This document shows positions 56,544 to 64,000 of a stretch of 64,000 nt of DNA, one piece after another. Under the pieces are notes generated by a model that saw nothing but the letters and a program-made list of their open reading frames with translations, was not told the DNA's origin and searched no databases. The position numbers and the translations under genes were made by a program. The DNA lies in the NCBI GenBank assembly GCA_900239685.1, contig OENT01000005.1, forward strand, positions 248,001 to 312,000, given 5' to 3'. The DNA is from Rotaria macrura. Taxonomy: Eukaryota; Rotifera; Eurotatoria; Philodinida; Philodinidae. Numbering within the stretch: the stretch's first letter is position 1; every line of letters begins with the position of its first letter.

Positions 56544-56771
56544 TTACTTTTTTATAAACATACGATAGCGATTGCGTCTTCGCATTTCATTACGATTTAA
56601 AGCAACAAGATTCAAGTTGCTTGTTGAAGTTTCTTGATAATGATAGACACCATTATTCGTAGATGTAGACACAGCGTCATTGATATCTCGTTTTTGGATC
56701 ACTTTACCATGAAGACCCATGATCAAAATCAAGACGAAGTAGAACAAGTTAATGAAAAAGAATGAACGCAT
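56544..56771 (-). CDS. Small secreted peptide precursor with dibasic sites (unknown)
   Basis: This is a single-exon ORF of 75 residues, taking the ATG at 56771. An ATG 14 codons upstream (56813) would put a polar segment before the hydrophobic core and is less likely. Residues 2-20 (RSFFFINLFYFVLILIMGL) form a clear signal peptide core. A Lys27-Arg28 pair follows, then a polar 34-residue stretch rich in Ser/Thr/Asn, then Arg64-Arg65-Arg66, NRYRMFI and a final Lys-Lys. This layout (signal, dibasic cleavage sites, short basic-aromatic C-terminus) is typical of neuropeptide or peptide-hormone precursors, though no amidation Gly is present. A possible AATAAA on this strand lies at 56512-56507. 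No named family is recognised. Confidence 0.6.
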   Translation of the reverse strand: MRSFFFINLFYFVLILIMGLHGKVIQKRDINDAVSTSTNNGVYHYQETSTSNLNLVALNRNEMRRRNRYRMFIKK

Positions 56772-58028
56772 CTTTACTAATCTTGTTGAATGAAAATATT
56801 TAATATTCAACAAGATCAGAATCGATATTTATATGATAGTTTATTCCTAAATTTAATAAATGTATGAAATCTGTTGCCTACTTCATCATATGATGTACCA
56901 CTATCAAATAAATAAATTAACACTCAAATTATTAGACTTTGAATAACACTCTAGATTTTATAAAATTAATAATGTCAAGTAGTTTTCTTTTATTGAATAC
57001 TTTTCAATTCATCATCTCAAAAATCAGTAAGAACCACTGATAAAAGAAATCGCTATCAATGTAAAACTAAATTCATCCTAATGACTTAACTGCAACATAA
57101 AAAAACACACCTAATGTATAAACAATCGATATTTCTCTAACATGACATCATGTTTTAGTCATATTCGAAGTAGCATCATAAGTGAAATATTCCAGATGGT
57201 GTTTTTAAATTGTCACTTGGTGCATTATGTAGATCCGAAAGAACTCTTGTTATTAGAAAAAGAATGCATCTTCATAGCTGATTACTCTCAGGATACTAAT
57301 ATGTTTCAGATATTCGTGAGGTGGATGTTGTGATTCGCCTGAGGCAAAACGGATGTTCAACTTTTGATTCGAACACGTTCATTGTGATGTGTCTCAACAA
57401 GACAATGATTGTTTTCGAATGCATTAAATCTTGTCGCTTTTTCTATGTTCACAGACAGCTACGAGAATCAGATATCTATAGTAGACTTTTCATCCTCTTC
57501 GAACAAGTTTGAAGGATTAGTTTTTTACGAACTACTTAGGTTCGAATTTCTTCAAATGCAATACAAAGAAATACGATCTTCACGGGGACTCGTGAAAATT
57601 GCTGCAATACGATCTTTCAAGGTCTTTCTCAAATGAAAGCTTTTTCGACCTGGACGAAAACTATAAAGAGAAAAATAAATTATTCATGTCATTGTGAGTT
57701 TGAATAAGAACAGCAACAACATCTGACACGTTAACAACGACAAATTTGTTTTTGCTATTTTGCTTAGTTCGATACAAATAGTGAATTCGAACTTTAAAAA
57801 TCAAGTTTTTCCATGAGAATCAGCAATAAATTAAGAACATGAACTTTTTACAAATATATTGATAACTTATTTAGATTCGATCAAGGAACTAAATCTCGTC
57901 TTAAAAAACCTTTTCATCAGCTCTAGGATAGTGTAACTACCTATTGCCATGTAATGAAAATCGAGTATTGATTTTAAGTTATGCACATAGGATTTTTGAT
58001 TAACTTTATCAAAATATTGTTCTATTGA

Positions 58029-58055
58029 CTGAAATCTGAAATCTGAAATCTGAAA
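58029..58055. repeat. Heptanucleotide tandem repeat (CTGAAAT)
   Basis: Nearly four perfect copies of a 7-base unit sit in gene-free sequence. Confidence 0.8.
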
Positions 58056-60889
58056 ACTTAATTCTTTATTTTTTATGGAAAGAAATTATATTAGCCAGTC
58101 GACTTTTTTTGTCAACTAAATTATGGAAATAAAGTGATACAAAATAATTTATACCTTATTATTCGAAAAATATTGGATTCTGCATACTATATTAGTAATA
58201 ATGAAAAAGCATTTTTGGATTTCATTCGATTGAAATTGATTTTTATTTCATGTCAATAAATTTAATCATTTTTTTTGTTAAGTTATCAATATTGATCTAT
58301 TATTTTCATCTTGCCTCACTTTACAATAGTGCTTTAAAGTCATATGTATCGTGATGTTTGCTGAAATAAGAGTACGTGCCTTCGTTTTTTTGATCTATAT
58401 TCATTGCTCACATGATCTAGAGCATCACGTTTGAAACGTTCAATCTATTACTGGCTACTACTTAGTTAGAATTAAAATTTCAGACAGTGGTATTGTCTTG
58501 ATGCTTTCTGTACTGCAACCAGTAGTACATAAGTAAACGAAATCGACGAATAAAAGTTGTTCCATCATTCAAAAGCCGATATCAATCGACGGTAGACGAA
58601 TAAGACAAAAAAATGAATGCTCACTTCTAAATTCATCACTACTAAATAACTAGAAACTTTACCAGGATTAAATTTTTATTCGAGCAAGCTTTCATAATGG
58701 TCACTGCTTGATAAGGATCTGTAAGAAGAAAATATTCAAATTATTATTTGTTACTATGACAGTCATTCTTGCACATATTGACAGTTACCTGCATCAACAT
58801 AAAATGAATAAAAATGTTCTGTACCATTTATGCCAAGCAATCAAACGGAAAGAGTACAAAGCTGTTTCCCTGGTTTCTTAGGATTAATCAAAATGAGCTT
58901 TATATATACATGACAGGCAATGCCCACAATATACGCATGATAGATGTCAAAAATTCGATGAAAAATCAATATTTTTCTTACATGGAGTTTTAGGAAGAAA
59001 CACAGCTACTCAATGATAATATCTATTGTTATTGAATTACATGTAAAATTCACCATCGATCGCTTAACGAATGAGCCACAATAGTTATTGAAATTTTGTT
59101 TGAGTCATAATCTAATGGAGAACGTCAAAATAAAATAATTATAAATGTTGATTATATCGAAGTTTATGTGCATTATTTCATAAGTCAAATTCTGAACTAA
59201 TTAATATGTATAGATAAATTTTAAACGACAAAATAAAGTCATGTGTAATTGTGTGCATGATATCTAAGTGTTTGTTTCAATGGAAAATCAGTCTCTATGC
59301 AACATGTTGTTCAAGAGTTTCATCATCACGGAAACAAAAAGTTGTTTCAGTTCCGATAAAGCTTCTGGTCGTAACAAATTAGTTCAAGAATGATAAAAAG
59401 AAACAAGCAGTAGTAGGACATGATAATTATATTGTAGGATGTTCTCACAAATGAATGTATACTTCTTCGATTGAAACAAATGATTATAAACTATTCATAA
59501 CGTTAATCAATTTTCGATCTCTTATTATAATATATTTTATTATAGACTATATTTCTTTTAAAAGGTAAATTATTAGATTAGCAGATTTCTACCAGTCTCG
59601 ATGTAAAGCTATTTCCGTACATCGCAATCGCTGTTCATTTTTGTTCTGTAGTTCAATGCCAGCATTTGTACACGAAGGAAAACTAACACAACACACTTCT
59701 CTTATTAGCTGATCGACTTCTCATTCATTAAGATTAAAAAATTTCAACATATATTACAATAAAAAATATTCTCTTTTAGCTATCTATGACAAGACATTAA
59801 TTTACATGTATTTCGATTACTCAAGAGAAATTTTAAACAAACAAAGTTTACATACATATAAGATCATTGAGATCATTTTTCGAAGGTCAAAATGTATTCC
59901 AATAAAAGTCTACATCGTATTGGGATGATATCTATCAGACAATGTAAAAGAATTCAATCAAAATCAATTAAAAGTTATCAGCGTTTGAAAAAGATCCGAG
60001 ACTGATTGTCGTGTTAGTTAGAAAAATTTCATTAGAAGTCAGATAAAAAACGATGTAGTTGTAAGAATTTATAATAGAAAGATATCTTCATAGGTTTCCG
60101 TAATCTTGCTGCATCTTTATGAAAATAAATGTCATGAGAAATTTGAATATTTCTTGTTTTGTAAAGAATTTATTTTCAACTGATCATTTGATGTAAAGTA
60201 ATAGAAAGTATTCAACTTCAATGCGACAGTTGTTCGAAGATTAGGATTTTTATTTTCGGAAAATCATTCCTGTACATAACTCACAAGCAATTTTTGTTGC
60301 CTCTTGTAAGGTTTGATTCTAATGAAAGTAAGAAGAAGAGAACTAAATGATAGTTTGTAACACTCGATTTATAGACATCACAAAATTCAGTGACATTTTC
60401 CATTCATTTTGTTTAATTCAATTGAACTAGTATTTCATCAAATTGACCAGATCAATCGTTTATTGCAAATATAAATTTTGATACGAAAAAAAAAATTCAT
60501 AAAAAAAGAAATCCTGAGACAATCATATTTATTCATCTATGTTCTTTAATGATGATTAAACGTTTTGTCATATGATGCCTATTTTTTCTTCATCCTCTTT
60601 TTCAATTCTTTAAGTGTATGGTCGATTGCTCTTTGTTCATATTTCTTTTCAAGGTTATTATCATTGTAATTATATTCATATAGCGTTTCCGCTGACCAAA
60701 GACGTTTGCATACGTGTATATGTGTGCAGCAGATTATAAATCTCTTCATTCCGTTCAAATGAGCAGCAATGTAACAAGAAGACAAGTATAAGTGTAGTCA
60801 CGTGCAGCAGGAGGTCAGAAACAATAGTCAAGCTTCACATCAAGAAGCAACCCAGAAAAAAATACAATATATGCCGTGTCACACACATT

Positions 60890-60910
60890 TATATGTATAT
60901 ATATATATAT
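60890..60910. repeat. TA microsatellite
   Basis: An AT run about 55 bases beyond the stop codon of the membrane protein gene, probably in its 3' flank. Confidence 0.8.
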
Positions 60911-60965
60911 GCTCGATCAAATAGGTTATAATCATATCTGTATCGACGAATATTAAACATAGGAA

Positions 60966-63899
60966 TTATTTGATCGGAATGAAGAAATTGTGACAGGCAC
61001 AATTCATAGTTGATCTTGTTTGTTGTTTACGATGTAAAGTTTCTAGTAAACAAGTTTGACATACAATAGTTGATGCGTTCGATATAGTTGATGGTACTGG
61101 TATTTGTTGCGGCTTGGATAGTAATGGTTGTGGTTCGCATGTATAATAATATGGTGTTGATTGAGGATTGTTCGATATGCATTTTTGTTGTTGATAATGT
61201 GCAAGTGTACATGAACAACAGCAGCAACAATTATGACGATCAAATGATGGACGAATTTCTTCATAAATATTTGTTGAATTATGAGGTGAAAGTGATGTAT
61301 CGTCAGAATTTAAATATTGTTGACTATGTAACATATGAAGACTTAGATTAGAATTATTTGTCATTGTTAATGATGGATATTGATTAGGTGCTATTGTCGT
61401 AGTTGTTAACGGAGTTGAACATTCATATGATGTTGGTGCAACCTAGAAGAAACAAGTATATGCATGTTGAAGAGGAATTTATTATTGATGTCATCTTCAA
61501 TCTTAAATGATGGTTATGGTGAACTCTTCACAGTAGTTATCATGATTTTTTTGAAGAAGATATTCACAAAAGAAGAATAAAAGAATGAACACAAGCAGCC
61601 TATTATACGAACTAATATTTTCTTTGAGCATGCATTCTTTATGCTTCACTTTAAATAGCAGATCAGGAAGCTGTTTATCTAAAATGTTTACTATTGAACA
61701 AAGGAAAAGTACTATGGTCCTATAATTATGAAACATTAGTAGTAAAATTTGATTTCGAAAAAAATGGACTCTATCATGTTCCATTTCTTCATGTGCTATT
61801 TCCCACTACAATGAACCAAGATACTCAAATAATGTTTTTTTCGAAAATTTCACAGTATGCCATGGAAAAAGAATCTTATTGTTTTAGACAATTATGACAT
61901 AAAAATCATCAAATTACTTTTCAAAACGTTAAATAACAATATATGTTAATGAACCGAGCTCTCGTCTCGAACAGTAATGCCATGCGTATATCCTGATTGT
62001 AACAAGACTGACTTTTTGTGAAGTTGAAGAAGACAAGACTGGGGAGGGGGGGGGGCAGGGGGAGTGGAGGAGAGAAAGTTGAGCTTGCTCTAATGATTTT
62101 ATTGAGTTTGTTTGGTAATTCATTCAAGAACTTCCTATTTCCCTTGTTTAATATGAATACGTAATAGAAAAAAAATTGAATTTACCGGAAGAAAATCTTA
62201 GATTTCATGCACAATGAAACCGATAAATACTTTAATCTTTTCTTCATTTAGTCCTTATTTATTTGTGTGTTATTATTTTTTCATTATATAGTTGGATCTT
62301 CTCTTTTATTGACAACTATACATCTGTTAGATATTGTGTCGGGTATTTTTATCTATTTATTCTCAAGATAAGACAAGCTTTTATGTAAACAGACTCGACT
62401 ATTATCCATCCTTCTTCAAACATCCGTTTTGAATTCATTACGATTTATCCCCACTTGGCAACAATTAACTTAGATTGTCTATTCTTAGAGTTCAATATAT
62501 ATATATATATATATCTTGTAATAATGATTACATAATTCTTACACTCAAGAACGATGCACATCCGTCGCCGACGCCATTACTATTACTACCCAGATTGCCA
62601 TTTGTATTTATTGTTTTGATAAATGCCACATCACTGTTGTTCGTTTCTCGAATACTACTACTCACACTAGTAAGATCTGATCTTGCCCGACGAGAATGAT
62701 ATCTTAATTTATAATGAAATCGAAATCTAAAAATCAAAATTATATCATAAAAATCTTCATCTTCGATCGTGTCTTATTTGTTCATGTCTTACTTAACACC
62801 GAATAAAAATAATATAAGACATGTCGAAGTTAAAATAATTAATATACCCAGAATAATTGAAATAATTGTTAAATATGTCGAATCATTTGTACGTTGACGA
62901 AGATTTGTTAATGTTGACGATGAATTCAATGATAATTTACATGTCGTTGTTAGCAATAATTCAGGTATTGCTGGCGGACGTGGAGGTGGCATAAGAAGAT
63001 AACATGCGGATTCTTTTCGACATATCTCATACTTTTGTAAATGGTTAACATCATAAAATGAACTAATTTTTAAATTAGATAAAGTTCGATTCATACTACT
63101 GTTAAATCTATAATGGAGAAAGAAAAGCACAAAAAGGCAACTATCATTCGATTGTTATATGCTCTCCTTTTTCTTTCCTATCACGTTTGCTCATATGTGT
63201 GACACAGTTCAACAATTATTACTTCTCTCAAAAAAAAAAAGAAAGAATACAGAAAGCGAGAGAGAGAGAGAATTAGGAGAGAAGAACTCTCTTTTCTGCT
63301 TGCTTGCTTACTTCACGTCTTTTATTCTAGTTTTTTTTTTGATGTGCATGTGAGAGGACCAAGAGTGTTGACAGACGCAATGCGTATATATGCATAGAGA
63401 CGGCATAGCAAACACATCGCACTTTCTCCTAAATTAGTCTGCTTCTTAGTTATACATTCTTAAAATGGAATACAGACAACGATCAATATGTTTCTCTCAA
63501 CTATATTTGAATTCACTATTGGTTAGTATTCATCAAGACAAAGGAAATTCACATACTTTAAGAAGTATTAATAACTAAGACTTCTTTCATTTTTTCTCTA
63601 TTGAGGCAAAAATAATGAATGCAAATCAATGATGACCTTGTCCTTATGTGTCACAATCTCTCACGGGAAGTAATAAAGAAGGTGTTAAGAAAAAAAATAT
63701 CAAACACGACAAGCTTAGCATTATGAAACAATAGATTAGAAGAAGAAAAGACGAGTAAGATAAGCACGGTTAGTTATAATAATACGGATGGATTCCATGG
63801 AAATAGTTTTTCTTACAAATGAATAGACTAATAGAAATACAATGTTATTCTAGACTTTGAAGAAATCTTATCTTACCTTGTATTAGTAATAATTATCAT
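60966..63899 (-). CDS. Single-pass membrane protein with Cys-cluster cytoplasmic tail (5' end uncertain)
   Basis: Exons in transcript order: 63899-63877 (tentative), 63107-62793, 62726-62543, 61442-60966. They give 332 residues with phases that fit. The N-terminal part has N-x-S/T sites (residues 10-16 and 69-71), several Cys and a Pro-rich MPPPRPPAIP. One membrane helix lies at about 87-110 (LTIISIILGILIILTSTCLI). It is followed by a strongly basic stop-transfer segment KFRFHYKLRYHSRRAR, so the C-terminus should be cytoplasmic. The tail is Ser/Thr/Asn/Gln-rich and contains a C-C-C-C-C-S-C cluster (coded at about 61206-61232), a likely palmitoylation or metal-binding site, and more Cys near the end. 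No signal peptide is visible, so either the 23-nt first exon is internal and the gene extends right of the window, or the helix itself is a signal anchor. The 1.1 kb last intron carries a G-rich tract. The family is unknown. Confidence 0.6.
62041..62077. repeat. G-rich tract in intron
   Basis: The plus strand has G4-A-G10-CA-G5 followed by GTGGAGG, by far the most G-rich stretch of the window. It lies in the last intron of the minus-strand membrane protein gene, so its transcript is C-rich here. Confidence 0.8.
62494..62514. repeat. TA microsatellite
   Basis: An AT run just inside the last intron of the membrane protein gene, about 30 bases past its splice donor. Confidence 0.8.
63258..63271. 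repeat. GA microsatellite
   Basis: A short GA run in the putative first intron of the membrane protein gene. Confidence 0.7.
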
Positions 63900-64000
63900 A
63901 TCTTTGTATTTCTACCATTAGTATTTAAAACGTTGTCTATCGTGATTGTCTTATGATCGGACTGTACACACGAAGAAAAAAAATATGTTCAAAGGGTATC

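Larger units (their letters stand above)
56814..60965. other. 4.2 kb region without a recognised gene
   Basis: Three overlapping open frames at 57142-57636 on the plus strand look like chance or decayed coding and have no domain. A CTGAAAT short tandem repeat lies at 58029-58055 and a TA repeat at 60890-60910. Otherwise it is AT-rich sequence with no tRNA or transposon signature. Confidence 0.45.

Noticed and set aside
57142-57636. Chain of overlapping plus-strand open frames
   Set aside because: I found no joining splice sites that give a sensible protein and no recognised domain. It may be decayed coding but cannot be supported.
61043-61351. Several open frames in other phases and on the opposite strand at the membrane protein tail
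   Set aside because: They arise from repetitive CAA/TTG codons of the real exon and lack independent support.

Overview
The window is metazoan nuclear DNA. It is AT-rich, and almost every recognisable protein is split into small exons by GT...AG introns. These are mostly 40-80 nt with TTTAG/TTCAG acceptors, alongside a few introns of 0.8-2.7 kb. Every multi-exon model below was assembled by hand and closes in frame across all joins. The animal gene set, the short introns and one spliced gene that looks bacterial suggest a small invertebrate, most likely a bdelloid rotifer. That assignment is inference; no rRNA or mitochondrial marker is present. 

Layout from left to right: (1) 1-8.6 kb, minus strand, a Dispatched-like sterol-sensing transporter running off the left edge. 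(2) 9.4-11.4 kb, plus strand, a MATE antiporter. (3) 11.4-17 kb, no gene recognised. (4) 17-19 kb, plus strand, an SLC17-type anion transporter. (5) 19-23.5 kb, no gene recognised. (6) 23.5-29.5 kb, plus strand, the PP2A scaffold subunit A and then HGH1. (7) 31.4-33.8 kb, plus strand, a 137-residue Cys/His-motif protein and an AAA ATPase of a bacterial-type family. (8) 35.2-38.5 kb, plus strand, a ZASP/LDB3-type PDZ-ZM-LIM3 protein. (9) 38.5-44.6 kb, no gene recognised. (10) 44.6-46.5 kb, plus strand, a long low-complexity protein with a possible PP1-docking motif. (11) 47.2-52.5 kb, minus strand, two tandem aquaglyceroporins. (12) 54-56.5 kb, plus strand, a four-EF-hand protein meeting tail-to-tail a small secreted peptide gene on the minus strand. 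(13) 61-63.9 kb, minus strand, a single-pass membrane protein that may continue past the right edge. 

The genes do not form one pathway. Housekeeping genes (PP2A-A, HGH1), transporters (MATE, SLC17, aquaporins), a muscle Z-disc type scaffold and lineage-specific small proteins lie side by side as in ordinary animal chromatin. The points most worth a second look are the bacterial-type AAA ATPase, the aquaporin pair whose intron sets are nested, a possible alternative terminal exon in PP2A-A, the small dibasic secreted peptide, and a 40-nt intron in HGH1.
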